64,000 bases of DNA from Streptomonospora alba (GTDB lineage Bacteria > Actinomycetota > Actinomycetes > Streptosporangiales > Streptosporangiaceae). Within the stretch, counting starts at the first letter, position 1. Every line of letters starts with the position of its first letter. The translations under genes and the position numbers were made by a program. The stretch is from positions 1 to 64,000 of the forward strand of contig NZ_JROO01000007.1 of the NCBI RefSeq assembly GCF_000826685.1, given 5' to 3'. The notes beneath the pieces are model-generated. The model made no database searches, was not told the DNA's origin, and was given only the letters and a program-made list of their open reading frames with translations. Of this stretch, positions 26,280-34,903 are shown in pieces.

Positions 26280-27680
26280 ATGAAACCATGGCGGTTCGGT
26301 CGGCTTTGGGGTGGGAGGTACCAGAAATTGCGTGCCCTGCCGGGAGCGGCCCGGGTCTACGTCGGGCTCGTGGTCCTCAGCGCCGTCGCCGCGATAGCAC
26401 TCGGACCGCACGCCGGGATCGAGCCGGCGACGCTGGTACTCGTCGTGGTGCTGTACGTGGTCACCGAGTCGATCAGCACCGCCATGTACAACGGCAAAGC
26501 AGGGATCTCGCCGAGCGCAGCGGCGTCGCTGGCCGCCGTCGTCCTCGTCGGACCGGTCGGGGCGGCCGCCGGCGCCCTGTGCGCGGCGCCCTTCGTGCTG
26601 CGCCGCCAGAACCTCGTCAAGCGGATGTTCAACGGCGGCCAGCTCGCTCTCGTCGGCTACGCGGCCGGGCACGCCTTCCTGGCCCTCGGCGGCCAGGTGG
26701 GCCCGCCCGACCGCGCCGACTTCCCGTGGGTCCTCGTCCCCTTCTGCGCGGCGCTGGGCGTCTACGGAATCGTCAACGCCCTGCTGGTGGGCCTGCTGAT
26801 GTGGTGCCTGGGCGAGGTCCGCCTGCAGCCCCCGCGCCGGGTCCGCTGGCGGACACTGGCCACGCTGGAGCTGGCGTCGCTGGGCTACGGGATGCTCGGA
26901 CTGTTCATCGCCGTGGTGTGGGGCGTCATCGGGGCGCCGGCGATACTGCTCGTGCTGCTGCCGCTGTTCATCGCCCGCTGGGCCTTCGACCAGTGCATCG
27001 CCGAGCAGCGCGCGCACGAGGCCACCCTGGCCACGCTGTGCCAGGCCGTCGAGACCAAGGACTACTACACGCGCGGGCACTGCATGCGCGTGTCCAAGGG
27101 CGCGGGCATGATCGCCCAGCAGCTGGGCATGCCCGCCGAGCGGGTGCAGACCATCCGCTACGCCGGCATGCTGCACGACGTCGGCAAGCTGGGCGTGCCG
27201 ACCAAGGTCCTGCAGAAGCCGGACAAGCTCACCGAGGAGGAGTTCGCGGCGATCCAACTGCACCCCATGCGCGGCTATGAGATCGTCCGCGAGATCGGCT
27301 TCCTGGACGAGGCCCTCGGCGGGATCATGCACCACCACGAGCGCATGGACGGGAGCGGTTACCCGATGGGCCTGGCCGGCACCGACATCCCGGAGTTCGG
27401 CAGGATCATCTCCGTCGCCGACGCCTTCGACTGCATGACCTCCACGCGCTCCTACCGCAAGGCGCGCAGCATCGAAGAGGCCTTCGCCGAGCTGCGGCGC
27501 GGCGCGGGCACCCAGTTCGACCCGACGATGGTGGCGGCCCTGATAACCGCGGTCGACCGCGACGGCTGGGAGCTGCCCGACGCCGTCGAGCCGCCCGGCG
27601 ACGGCTCCGCCGTGGTGGCCCAGCAGGACCACGACGACCCCAGCGTGCCGTTGCGCGTTGTGCGGGAGGCCGAACGGTGA
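26280..27680 (+). CDS. Membrane HD-GYP domain phosphohydrolase (putative c-di-GMP phosphodiesterase)
   Basis: A 466-residue membrane signalling protein. The N-terminal half (about 25-235) has several hydrophobic helices (GLVVLSAVAAIAL, LVLVVVLYVV, LFIAVVWGVIG, LLVLLPLFIA). The C-terminal HD-GYP domain is complete: QAVETKDYYTRGH, MLHDVGKLGVP (the HD pair), GGIMHHHERMDGSGYPMGL (the HHE and GYP signatures) and SVADAFDCMTSTRSYRKA. HD-GYP enzymes hydrolyse cyclic di-GMP. The ATG has a weak ribosome binding site and follows the micro-ORF stop by 10 nt. Its TGA overlaps the next GTG (GTGA). Proximity to sigR suggests a stress link but is not proof. Confidence 0.87.
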   Translation: MKPWRFGRLWGGRYQKLRALPGAARVYVGLVVLSAVAAIALGPHAGIEPATLVLVVVLYVVTESISTAMYNGKAGISPSAAASLAAVVLVGPVGAAAGALCAAPFVLRRQNLVKRMFNGGQLALVGYAAGHAFLALGGQVGPPDRADFPWVLVPFCAALGVYGIVNALLVGLLMWCLGEVRLQPPRRVRWRTLATLELASLGYGMLGLFIAVVWGVIGAPAILLVLLPLFIARWAFDQCIAEQRAHEATLATLCQAVETKDYYTRGHCMRVSKGAGMIAQQLGMPAERVQTIRYAGMLHDVGKLGVPTKVLQKPDKLTEEEFAAIQLHPMRGYEIVREIGFLDEALGGIMHHHERMDGSGYPMGLAGTDIPEFGRIISVADAFDCMTSTRSYRKARSIEEAFAELRRGAGTQFDPTMVAALITAVDRDGWELPDAVEPPGDGSAVVAQQDHDDPSVPLRVVREAER

Positions 27681-28987
27681 TCACCGAGGAGTTCTACGCC
27701 ATGCGCGCCCCGCGCCGAGCGGGAGCCTGGCGGATGCTCGACGAGCCTGTGCGCGTGCTTGTGATCGCCGTGGCGGCGGTCTTCGCGGCGGGCTCGCTGC
27801 TGTGGACGCTGGTCAGCGGGTTCGTCGAGGGGCAGACGGCGCTGGCCTTCGGCGTGCTGATCGCACTGGGCGAGCTGGCACGCATCACACTGCCGGGCAA
27901 CCGCGAGGTCGCGCCCGTGGCGTCGGCCGGTGCCATCGGCTACACGTTCCTGCTCACCATCGGCGGCGACACCGTGCACCATTCGGGCTGGCAGGTGCTG
28001 GCCGTGGTCACCGTCGGGTTCGCGCTGGGCGAGCTGCCGCACATCGCCGCCGGGCGCAGCCCCGAATGGAGCGACGTCGCGCGCCGGATGCTGGTCATCG
28101 TCGTGATCACGCTTGCGTTCCGGCCCTTCGCCGACGTCCTCTCGCCCGGCTCGGCGGACTGGCATTGGTGGCCCGCCCTGCTGCTGATGGCGACACTGGT
28201 GCTGGTCGGCTGGCTGACCGACGCCATCACCGCCGCGGCGGTGCGCGCCGAGCGGTTGCGCACCCGCATCACGGTGGCCTTCCGCGACGAGTTGCGCGCC
28301 CACGCCGGACTGGGCATGGCCATCGGCTCCTCGGGCATCCTGATCGCCCTGGCCAGCACCATCACCGGCCTGGCGGGGCTGCTGGTGTTCACCGCGCCGC
28401 TGCTGGTCACCCAGGTGGCCTTCCGCCGGTTCGCCGAGGTCCGGCTCACCTACCTGCAGACGGTGCGGGCGCTCTCGCGCGTCACCGAGGTCGGCGGCTA
28501 TGTAGCGCCCGGCCACTCGCGCCGCGTCAGCCGCCTGGCCAAGTCCATCGGCTGCGAGCTGGGCATGCGGGAGTCCGACCTGCTGGAGCTGGAGTACGCC
28601 GCGCTGATGCACGACATCGGACAGCTCTCGCTGCGCGACCCCGTCGCCAGCGGCGCCACCGTGTTCGCACTGCCGCGCGAGCAGCGGCGCATCGCCGAGC
28701 TCGGGTCCGCGGTGATCCGCGAGACCGGAGTGCTCGACTCCGTGGCCGAACTGGTGCGCCGCCAGTGCGAGCCCTACGCGGGCGACGGCGACGACGGGCC
28801 GCCGCCGCTGGGCAGCCGGGTCATCAAGGTCGCCAACGCGGTGGACGACCTCGCCGGCGAGGCGGCCGACACCGAGCGCGTCCAAGCGGTGCTGGAGCGC
28901 CTGCGCATGGACGGATTCGGCGAGTACGACCCCGAGGTGGTCGAGGCGGCCGCGCGGGCGATCGAGCGCGCCGTAGCCCGGTGGTGA
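27677..28987 (+). CDS. Membrane HD domain protein, degenerate HD-GYP partner
   Basis: A 436-residue protein with the same architecture as its upstream neighbour: membrane helices at about 25-200 (LVIAVAAVFAAG, FLLTIGG, LLLMATLVLVGWL, GLLVFTAPLLV) and a C-terminal HD domain. The HD motif survives (MHDIGQLSL), as does the following helix, but the HHHE...GYP block is replaced (RRQCEPYAGDGDDGPPP), so hydrolase activity is doubtful and a regulatory or heterodimer role is likely. GTG 27677 overlaps the upstream stop, a strong sign of coupled synthesis and a paired function. Confidence 0.82.
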   Translation: MITEEFYAMRAPRRAGAWRMLDEPVRVLVIAVAAVFAAGSLLWTLVSGFVEGQTALAFGVLIALGELARITLPGNREVAPVASAGAIGYTFLLTIGGDTVHHSGWQVLAVVTVGFALGELPHIAAGRSPEWSDVARRMLVIVVITLAFRPFADVLSPGSADWHWWPALLLMATLVLVGWLTDAITAAAVRAERLRTRITVAFRDELRAHAGLGMAIGSSGILIALASTITGLAGLLVFTAPLLVTQVAFRRFAEVRLTYLQTVRALSRVTEVGGYVAPGHSRRVSRLAKSIGCELGMRESDLLELEYAALMHDIGQLSLRDPVASGATVFALPREQRRIAELGSAVIRETGVLDSVAELVRRQCEPYAGDGDDGPPPLGSRVIKVANAVDDLAGEAADTERVQAVLERLRMDGFGEYDPEVVEAAARAIERAVARW

Positions 28988-29095
28988 GGCGGCGCCCCGC
29001 TTTCCGGTGGCCGCTGCCGTAAGACCGGCGCTTTTTCGGGTAGGCGTCCCCGCGTCGTCCGAGTCGACGGACGTTCGACGGAATCGGGGGGAACG

Positions 29096-29308
29096 ATGGC
29101 CGAGATCCGCGCCGAGATGGTCGCCAACGTGTTCAAGGTGACCGCGCATCCGGGAGACGAGCTCGACGACGGCGACACCCTGTTCGTCCTGGAGTCGATG
29201 AAGATGGAGATCCCGGTGCGCGCCGAGGATTCCTACCGGGTGGTCAGCGTCGAGGTCGGCGAGGGCGACGTCGTCCAGGAGGGCGACCTGCTCGCCGTCG
29301 TCGAGTAG
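29096..29308 (+). CDS. Biotin/lipoyl-binding carrier protein (stand-alone BCCP-like)
   Basis: A 70-residue single-domain biotinyl carrier. The modification motif is ESMKME (target lysine about residue 41), flanked by the typical NVFKVTAHPGDELDDGDTL and VGEGDVVQEGDLLAVVE halves. Size and context match mycobacterial TB7.3 (Rv3221c), located beside rshA/sigH. The partner carboxylase is not in the window. The ATG follows GGGGGGAACG. Confidence 0.9.
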   Translation: MAEIRAEMVANVFKVTAHPGDELDDGDTLFVLESMKMEIPVRAEDSYRVVSVEVGEGDVVQEGDLLAVVE

Positions 29309-29374
29309 CGCCGCGGGGCGGGCGGGCCGCCGCCTCCCGGCGTGGACGTCCCCGGCAGACGGGTGCCGCGCCGC

Positions 29375-29380
29375 TAGCAT
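29375..29380 (+). promoter_or_regulatory. -10-like box (TAGCAT) of the FlK-like gene
   Basis: TAGCAT lies 8 nt before the GTG at 29389, with no ribosome binding site in between. This is slightly longer than the usual 6-7 nt. Confidence 0.4.
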
Positions 29381-29388
29381 GGGCCGCC

Positions 29389-29772
29389 GTGATCACCGAA
29401 GGACTGCATGGCAGCGCCGACCTGCAGGTCGGCGCCCAGGACACCGCACTCGCGCTGGGCAGCGGCGAGGCCGAGGTGCTCGGCACGCCCCGCGTGCTGG
29501 CGCTGGCGGAGGCGGCCACCGTCGCCGCCACGGCCGGCGAGCTTGAGCGGGGCAGTACCACCGTGGGCACCGAGATCGCCCTCTCCCATCTGGCCGCCTC
29601 GGCCGTGGGAGCCCGGGTGCGCGCCGAGGCGCACCTGCGCCGAGTCGACGGGCGGCGGCTGTTCTTCGATGTCACCGTCGCGCAGCAGGACGGCGGCGCC
29701 GAACTCGCCCGGGGCACCGTCGAGCGCGTCGTCGTCGACCGAACCCGCTTCACGGCCGCGGCGCGGTCCTGA
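29389..29772 (+). CDS. Hotdog thioesterase of the FlK-like family
   Basis: A 127-residue single hotdog domain. The stretch TPRVLALAEAATVAAT, then STTVGTEIALSHLAASAVG and GTVERVVVDRTRF, matches the family that includes fluoroacetyl-CoA thioesterase FlK, where Thr, Glu and His form the active site (VGTEIALSHL carries the Glu and His). Members in ordinary actinomycetes are probably general short acyl-CoA thioesterases; nothing shows specificity for fluoroacetate. It converges with the ThDP enzyme gene at 23 bp. Confidence 0.85.
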   Translation: MITEGLHGSADLQVGAQDTALALGSGEAEVLGTPRVLALAEAATVAATAGELERGSTTVGTEIALSHLAASAVGARVRAEAHLRRVDGRRLFFDVTVAQQDGGAELARGTVERVVVDRTRFTAAARS

Positions 29773-29795
29773 CGCCGCGGCCGCCTCGGGTCCTG

Positions 29796-31475
29796 TCAGA
29801 CGCCCATCGTCTTGCGGGGGTAGACGTTCTCGGGGTCGGTGGCGATGTTGACCATGTAGGGCACGCCCGAGTCGAAGGCGCGGCGCAGGGCCGGGGCGAT
29901 CTGGCCGGGGTCGGTGACCAGTTCGCCGCCGCCGCCCAGGGCGCGCACCACCTCGTCGTAGCGGGTCTGCGGGGCGAGTTCGGCGGCGACGTCGTAGCCG
30001 TAGAGCATCTGCATGGGCGCCTTCTCCAGGCCCCAGATGCCGTTGTTGCCGCACACCATCACCACAGGGAGCCGGTGGCGCACGAGGGTGTCGACGTCCA
30101 TGAGGGAGAATCCGGCGGCGCCGTCGCCCATCAGGGTCACCACCTGCGAGGACGGGCGCGCCAGCCGGGCGGCGATGGAGTAGCCCATGGCCGTGCCCAG
30201 GCAGCCGAAGGGGCCGGGGTCGAGCCACTGCCCGGGGTGCTTGGGCTCGACGTACTTGCCGGCGTAGGAGACGAAGTCGCCGCCGTCGCCGATGACCACT
30301 GCGTCGTCGTCCAGGATCCGGTTGAGCTCGCCGTAGATGCGCGCCGGGTGGACGGGGGTGTCGCCGCTGGCCAGCACGTCGGCGTCGGAGGCCGCCGCGG
30401 CCGTGGCCGCCTCGGTGATCTCCTGCCGCCAGCTCCGGGCGGAGGCGGTCGGCGCCGCGGCGTCGGCGATGCCGCGCAGCGCGGCGGACAGGTCCCCCCA
30501 GACCGCGGCGGCCGGGGTCATGTGGTCGGTGACCTGCTCGGCGGAGTCGGCGACGTGCACGACCTTGGCGGGCGGAGCGCCGTCCTTGCCGCCGAACAGC
30601 CCGTGGCCCAGGCGGAAGTCCAGCGGCGTGCCGACCACGACGACGAGGTCGGCACGGCCCAGGGCGGCGCCGCGTGCCCGGTTGGCCAGCAGCGGGTGCC
30701 CGCCCGGCAGCACACCGCGCCCCTGGCCGTTGGTGATGACCGGGATCCCCAGCTCCTCGGCGGCCTCCAGTGCGGTCCGTGCGGCACCGTCGAGCCAGAC
30801 GTCGGAGCCGAAGACGAGCACCGGCCGCTCGGCCTCGCCGAGCAGCCGTGCGGCCTCGGCGACTCGGCCGGGCTCGGGAGAGCGGTCGGCGCGCTCGGCC
30901 GCCCCCTTCAGCTCGGTTTCGGCCTGATCGTAGAGGCGGTCCATGGGCACGTCGAGGAAGACGGGGCCGCGGTGGGCCCCGTTGGCGGTTCTGACGGCTT
31001 CGTCCATCGCGGCGCCGATGCCCTCGGTGGCGTGCACGGTCCAGGCGCGCTTGGCCACCGAGTCCAGCAGCGGCGGCTGGTCCAGCTCCTGCAGCAGCCC
31101 CTGGCCCCAGCGGCTGTCGGGGGCGCGCCCGCCCACCAGGATCAGCGGCGATCCGCTGAAGCGGGCGGTGGCCACGCCGCTGACGGCGTTGGTCACGCCG
31201 GGGCCGGCGGTGACCACGGCCAGGCCCGCGCGGCCGGTGAGCTTGCCGATGCCCTCGGCGGCGAAGACGGCGGTCTGCTCGTGGCGCACGTCGAGCAGCC
31301 GCATGGTGGGGTCGGGATTGACCGCGCCGTCGTAGAGCGGGAACACGTGGCCGCCGCTGAGGGTGAACATCGTGTCGATGCCGTGGTGGCGGGCGACCTC
31401 GACCGCGTGGGACCCGCCGTGCCCGCTCAGGCGTCCGGCGAAGGGCGGCGGGTCGAAGACCTCAGGCGTGGACAT
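29796..31475 (-). CDS. Thiamine diphosphate enzyme, acetolactate synthase-like
   Basis: A 559-residue ThDP-binding protein of the acetolactate synthase large-subunit superfamily. The N-terminal pyrimidine domain has the activating glutamate in VFAAEGIGKLTG and GPGVTNAVSGVATA; the middle domain starts with PVLVFGSDVWLDG; the C-terminal domain has the metal/ThDP motif MGDGAAGFSLMDVDTLV...VCGNNG. Similarity to mycobacterial IlvG-type proteins is likely, but no regulatory subunit is near and no ilv operon surrounds it, so the true reaction (acetolactate synthesis or 2-hydroxyacyl-CoA lyase) is open. A palindrome sits between it and dasR. Confidence 0.8.
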   Translation of the reverse strand: MSTPEVFDPPPFAGRLSGHGGSHAVEVARHHGIDTMFTLSGGHVFPLYDGAVNPDPTMRLLDVRHEQTAVFAAEGIGKLTGRAGLAVVTAGPGVTNAVSGVATARFSGSPLILVGGRAPDSRWGQGLLQELDQPPLLDSVAKRAWTVHATEGIGAAMDEAVRTANGAHRGPVFLDVPMDRLYDQAETELKGAAERADRSPEPGRVAEAARLLGEAERPVLVFGSDVWLDGAARTALEAAEELGIPVITNGQGRGVLPGGHPLLANRARGAALGRADLVVVVGTPLDFRLGHGLFGGKDGAPPAKVVHVADSAEQVTDHMTPAAAVWGDLSAALRGIADAAAPTASARSWRQEITEAATAAAASDADVLASGDTPVHPARIYGELNRILDDDAVVIGDGGDFVSYAGKYVEPKHPGQWLDPGPFGCLGTAMGYSIAARLARPSSQVVTLMGDGAAGFSLMDVDTLVRHRLPVVMVCGNNGIWGLEKAPMQMLYGYDVAAELAPQTRYDEVVRALGGGGELVTDPGQIAPALRRAFDSGVPYMVNIATDPENVYPRKTMGV

Positions 31476-31532
31476 GGCGGAGGAACACTCCTTCGTGGGC
31501 AGGCGGGGCGGTCGGTGGCCGACCCGGGGGCT

Positions 31533-31553
31533 ACTGGTCGGTAAGTTACCAGT
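31533..31553. promoter_or_regulatory. Operator-like palindrome before the ThDP enzyme
   Basis: Outer arms ACTGGT (31533-31538) and ACCAGT (31548-31553) enclose an inner near-palindrome GGTAAGTTACC (31540-31550). It lies 58 bp upstream of the ThDP gene start and 58 bp past the dasR stop, so a regulator site, perhaps for a GntR protein, is plausible. Confidence 0.5.
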
Positions 31554-31610
31554 CGCCGCGTGATGGCGCCCACATTCGCGCGGTGGACCACAGAGACCGG
31601 TGGCGGCGCC

Positions 31611-32354
31611 TCACTCCTCCTCGGGCGGGCGCAGCCGGGTGACGAACTTGTAGCGGTCGCCGCGGTAGAGCGAGCGCACCCACTCCACCGGATGGCCCTC
31701 GCCGTCGAAGCTGTGCTGGCAGTGCAGCACCAGCGGCAGACCCACGTCCACACCCAGCAGCCGCGCCTCGTTGGGCGTGGCCAGCACGGTTTCGATGGTG
31801 GCCTCGGCCTCGACCAGGCGGACGTCGTAGGCGCTCGCCAGCGCCTCGTACAGCGACGCGTAGCGGTCCAGCTGGCGGCGCAGCCCCGGAAAGCGCCGCG
31901 CAGCCAGGTGCGCGGTCTCGACGGCCATCGGCTCGCCGTTGGCCAGCCGCAGCCGCTCGATGCGCAGTACGCGCCCGCCCGAGCGGATCGCCAGCAGCTC
32001 GGCAAGCTGGTCGTCGGCGTTGATGTAGCTGACGTCGAGGATCCGCGTGGCAGGGTGGAGCCCGTGGGAGCGCATCTCCTGGGTGTAGCTGGTCAACTGC
32101 AGCACCTGGGCCACCTTCGGCTTGGCGACGAAGGTCCCCTTGCCCTGGATGCGCAGCAGCCGGCCCTCGACCACCATCTCCGTCAGCGCCTGGCGCACCG
32201 TGGTGCGCGAGGTGCTGAACTGGGCCGCGAGCGCACGCTCGGGCGGTACCGGGTTGCCGGCGGGCATGGCCTCTATGAGCTCCAGAAGCAGTTTCTTGAC
32301 CTGGTAGTACTTCGGAACTCGGTGCCCGTCTTCGAGCGTTCGCTGACCCGTCAC
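31611..32354 (-). CDS. dasR: GntR/HutC-family regulator DasR
   Basis: A 247-residue GntR regulator with a winged helix (about 15-75: [37 protein letters not shown]) and a UTRA ligand domain. Characteristic text [32 protein letters not shown] and [17 protein letters not shown] matches Streptomyces DasR, the global repressor of chitin/GlcNAc use that senses glucosamine phosphates. GTG 32354 is chosen over 32369 for its GAGGAG spacing. It is divergent from the PdtaS-like kinase, with a dre-like site between. Orthology is supported by the sigR-dasR-wblE order known in Streptomyces. Confidence 0.9.
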   Translation of the reverse strand: MTGQRTLEDGHRVPKYYQVKKLLLELIEAMPAGNPVPPERALAAQFSTSRTTVRQALTEMVVEGRLLRIQGKGTFVAKPKVAQVLQLTSYTQEMRSHGLHPATRILDVSYINADDQLAELLAIRSGGRVLRIERLRLANGEPMAVETAHLAARRFPGLRRQLDRYASLYEALASAYDVRLVEAEATIETVLATPNEARLLGVDVGLPLVLHCQHSFDGEGHPVEWVRSLYRGDRYKFVTRLRPPEEE

Positions 32355-32385
32355 GTCGGACTCCTCCACCGCTTCCCCGGTCGCT

Positions 32386-32401
32386 ATTGGTGTGGACCAC
32401 T
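32386..32401. promoter_or_regulatory. dre-like site (DasR operator candidate)
   Basis: ATTGGTGTGGACCACT matches the DasR consensus ACTGGTCTAGACCAGT at 12 of 16 positions by eye. It lies 31 bp from the dasR start and 50 bp from the divergent kinase start. A further ACTGGTC half site follows (32399-32405). Confidence 0.6.
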
Positions 32402-32451
32402 GGTCGAGTGCGTTCTTATGAGTATGCCTGCAACCGTGGGATGATTTGTGA

Positions 32452-34002
32452 GTGCCTCACCTCAGCGATCTCATCCGACGCTATACGGCGCTGAAGACGG
32501 CGGATCTGGAGTGGTTCCACTCGCTGGTCTCCGACTGGCAGCTGCTGGCCGACCTCTCCTTCGCCGATCTGGTGCTGTGGGTGCGCCTGCGCGACGACAG
32601 CGGCTGGGTGGCCGTGTCCCAGATGCGCCCCACCACCGGCCCCACCGCCTTCCAGGACGACCTGGTCGAGACAGTGCTGCGCGACGGGGCCGCCGAGCCC
32701 CCCGGCGACTCGGCGCCGTCCCGGCTCTCGGGGCGGCATACGCTCATCGACCGCGCCTGGGACGAAGGGCGCATCTGCCGTGAGGGCGATCCCGACTGGT
32801 CGGGCGGGGTGCCGGTGCGCGAGGAGACGATCCCGGTGCGCCGCGACGGCAAGCTCATCGGCGTCATCCAGCGCAGCACCAACCTCAGTTCGGCGCGCAC
32901 CCCCAGCCGGCTGGAGCTGACCTACCTGCAAAGCGCCAGCGACCTGGCGCAGATGATCAGCGAGGGCGCGTTCCCCTTCAACGACCAGGGGCCGCTGATG
33001 GTGCGCTCGCCGCGGGTCGGCGACGGCCTGCTGCGGCTGGACCAGAACGGGGAGGTCGTCTACGCCAGCCCCAACGCGCTGTCGGCCTACCGCAGGCTCG
33101 GGCTCACCGCCGACCTGGTGGGCGCGCGCCTGGACCGCACCACCTTGGACCTCGCCGCCCTCGGCGACGCCCGCGACGAGTCGCTGACCTGGACCGCGGG
33201 CGGGCGCGTACCGCAGGAGGCCGAGGTCGAGGGCCGCGGGTCGACCATCCAGCTGCGTTCGATCCCGCTGGTGGTGGGCGGAGTGCGCATCGGCGCGCTG
33301 GTCATGGTGCGCGACGTGACCGAGCTGCGCCGCCGCGAGCGCGAGCTGATGACCAAGAACGCCACCATCCGCGAGATCCACCACCGGGTGAAGAACAATC
33401 TCCAGACGGTCGCGGCGCTGCTGCGGCTGCAGTCGCGGCGGCTGGGCGTCCCCGAGGGACGCGCCGCCTTGGACGAGGCGGTGCGCAGGGTCGGCTCGAT
33501 CGCGATCGTGCACGAGATGCTCTCCCACACCCCCGACGAGGTGGTGGACTTCGACGACATCGCCGACCGCGTCATCGAGATGGCGGCGGAGATCTCCTCG
33601 ACGGAGGGGCCGGTGATGCCGCGCCGGACGGGGCAGTTCGGGCTGCTCTCGGCGCTGGTGGCCACTCCGCTGTCCATGGTGCTGGCCGAGCTGGTGCAGA
33701 ACGCCGTCGAGCACGGGCTGCGCTACGGGCCGGGCAGCATCGAGGTGCGCGCGCACCGCCACGACGCTCCGTCGGGCCAGGAGGAGAACGGGGGGCGCCT
33801 GGTGGTCGAGGTGACCGACGACGGCGGCGGGCTGCCCCCGGACTTCGACGTCGAGAGCACCGCGAGCCTGGGCCTGCAGATCGTCCGCACGCTCATCACC
33901 AGCGAACTGGGGGGATCGCTGGAGATCAAGCCGCAGGAGCGCGGCGGCACCAAGGTCGCGATCGAGTTGCCGGTCGAGCGGAGTTTCGAGCCGTACGCCT
34001 GA
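32452..34002 (+). CDS. pdtaS: Sensor histidine kinase of the PdtaS type (HisKA_2)
   Basis: A 516-residue soluble two-component sensor. An N-terminal GAF-like domain (about 1-150), a PAS-like domain (about 180-290), then a HisKA_2 phosphoacceptor with [25 protein letters not shown] (His near residue 309), and an HATPase with [23 protein letters not shown] and LGLQIVRTL. This arrangement is that of mycobacterial PdtaS, which phosphorylates PdtaR, an RNA-binding ANTAR antiterminator. The regulator is not in the window. GTG 32452 has no ribosome binding site and a GATGAT box 6 nt before it. Confidence 0.9.
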   Translation: MPHLSDLIRRYTALKTADLEWFHSLVSDWQLLADLSFADLVLWVRLRDDSGWVAVSQMRPTTGPTAFQDDLVETVLRDGAAEPPGDSAPSRLSGRHTLIDRAWDEGRICREGDPDWSGGVPVREETIPVRRDGKLIGVIQRSTNLSSARTPSRLELTYLQSASDLAQMISEGAFPFNDQGPLMVRSPRVGDGLLRLDQNGEVVYASPNALSAYRRLGLTADLVGARLDRTTLDLAALGDARDESLTWTAGGRVPQEAEVEGRGSTIQLRSIPLVVGGVRIGALVMVRDVTELRRRERELMTKNATIREIHHRVKNNLQTVAALLRLQSRRLGVPEGRAALDEAVRRVGSIAIVHEMLSHTPDEVVDFDDIADRVIEMAAEISSTEGPVMPRRTGQFGLLSALVATPLSMVLAELVQNAVEHGLRYGPGSIEVRAHRHDAPSGQEENGGRLVVEVTDDGGGLPPDFDVESTASLGLQIVRTLITSELGGSLEIKPQERGGTKVAIELPVERSFEPYA

Positions 34003-34327
34003 ACGAAGGCGGCGCCGGGAGGGGGCCGGCCGCGCGGCCGGACCGGCAGCGGCGGGCGGCGGAGCGGCGCAGAGAAGGAAGGAGCGGCCGGCGGGGCGCG
34101 CGGCGCCGTGGAGAGGGACGGGCGCGTCGCGCGGAGCGCGGGCGGGAAGGTGCGGGCAGCGGATGCGGCGACCGACGGCGCCGAGCGTAGCGTGCCTGCT
34201 CAGGGGCAGGGGGCCGGTGCGGCTTTCGCCGAGGTCGCGGCGCGGAGAAAGCGGCCCGGCCCCGCTCCGCAATCCCGGGGGCGCGGTGCCCGGGCGGAGC
34301 GGGCCGTGCGATGCTTGGGCCGTGGAG
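34003..34327. other. Convergent gap between pdtaS and whiB1
   Basis: 325 bp of very GC-rich DNA. The palindrome CCGGCCGCGCGGCCGG (about 34026-34041), 24 nt after the kinase stop, is the probable terminator; other GC repeats follow. I see no gene. Confidence 0.4.
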
Positions 34328-34585
34328 TCAGAGCGAGGGACGCGCCATGGCGACAGGCGTGCGGCGGCGCTTGAGTGCGCGGCGCTCGTCCTCGCTCATG
34401 CCGCCCCACACACCGCCGTCCTGGCCGGTCTCCAGAGCCCAGCGGAGGCACGCGGTGCTGACCGGACACTCCCGGCACACCTCTTTCGCCTCTTCGATCT
34501 GGATGAGGGCCGGGCCGTGGTTCCCGATCGGGAAGAACAGCTCGGGATCCTCGTCTCGGCAGGCGGCGTGGTTACGCCAGTCCAT
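34328..34585 (-). CDS. whiB1: Transcriptional regulator WhiB1 (WblE)
   Basis: An 85-residue WhiB1. The cluster cysteines are C9, C37, C40 and C46, the same positions as in mycobacterial WhiB1, with conserved CRDEDPELFFPIGN and GQDGGVWGGMSEDERRALKRR. WhiB1 binds the primary sigma factor and is essential in mycobacteria; its cluster reacts with nitric oxide. ATG 34585 is preferred to the GTG three codons upstream because GAGGAG is 8 nt away. Part of this ribosome binding site lies in the small inverted repeat CCTCACCGTGAGG. A Crp-like box is in the leader. Confidence 0.95.
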   Translation of the reverse strand: MDWRNHAACRDEDPELFFPIGNHGPALIQIEEAKEVCRECPVSTACLRWALETGQDGGVWGGMSEDERRALKRRRTPVAMARPSL

Positions 34586-34621
34586 GCGGATCACTCCTCA
34601 CGGTGAGGGAAGCGTGCGCTT

Positions 34622-34637
34622 TGTGAACGAATTCACT
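34622..34637. promoter_or_regulatory. Crp-type cAMP receptor box upstream of whiB1
   Basis: TGTGA-N6-TCACT (34622-34626, 34633-34637) is one base from the perfect Crp palindrome TGTGA-N6-TCACA. It is 37 bp upstream of the whiB1 ATG. In M. tuberculosis whiB1 is a known Crp target. Confidence 0.65.
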
Positions 34638-34903
34638 AAGTCGGCGGCGACCAGGCGCTTGTCATCGTTGACTCCCGGTCCGACGTGCGCCCGTGCTCCC
34701 GGGCGCCCAGGGGTCCGCTGATCCGGCGGAGCCGCGCCGTGCTCCCTGACCTCGGAATCTCCCTTTTACTCGCCCGTAACGTGCGGCGACACATTTGAGC
34801 GTGACAGCATTGATCGGCCCATGCAAGGGCGCTCGAAAGTGAACCAGCGCACCGCCGTGTCGTGTGCGTCACAGGCGTTATCACCTGGTTGTTTTCCGCG
34901 CCG

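Noticed and set aside
25870-26289. 139-codon ORF on the minus strand upstream of the HD-GYP genes
   Set aside because: Poor third-position GC, no ribosome binding site, and it overlaps the better supported plus-strand micro-ORF.
29389-29772. Fluoroacetate resistance gene flK
   Set aside because: Only family-level similarity is visible and no fluorometabolism genes are nearby, so the specific name is not justified.
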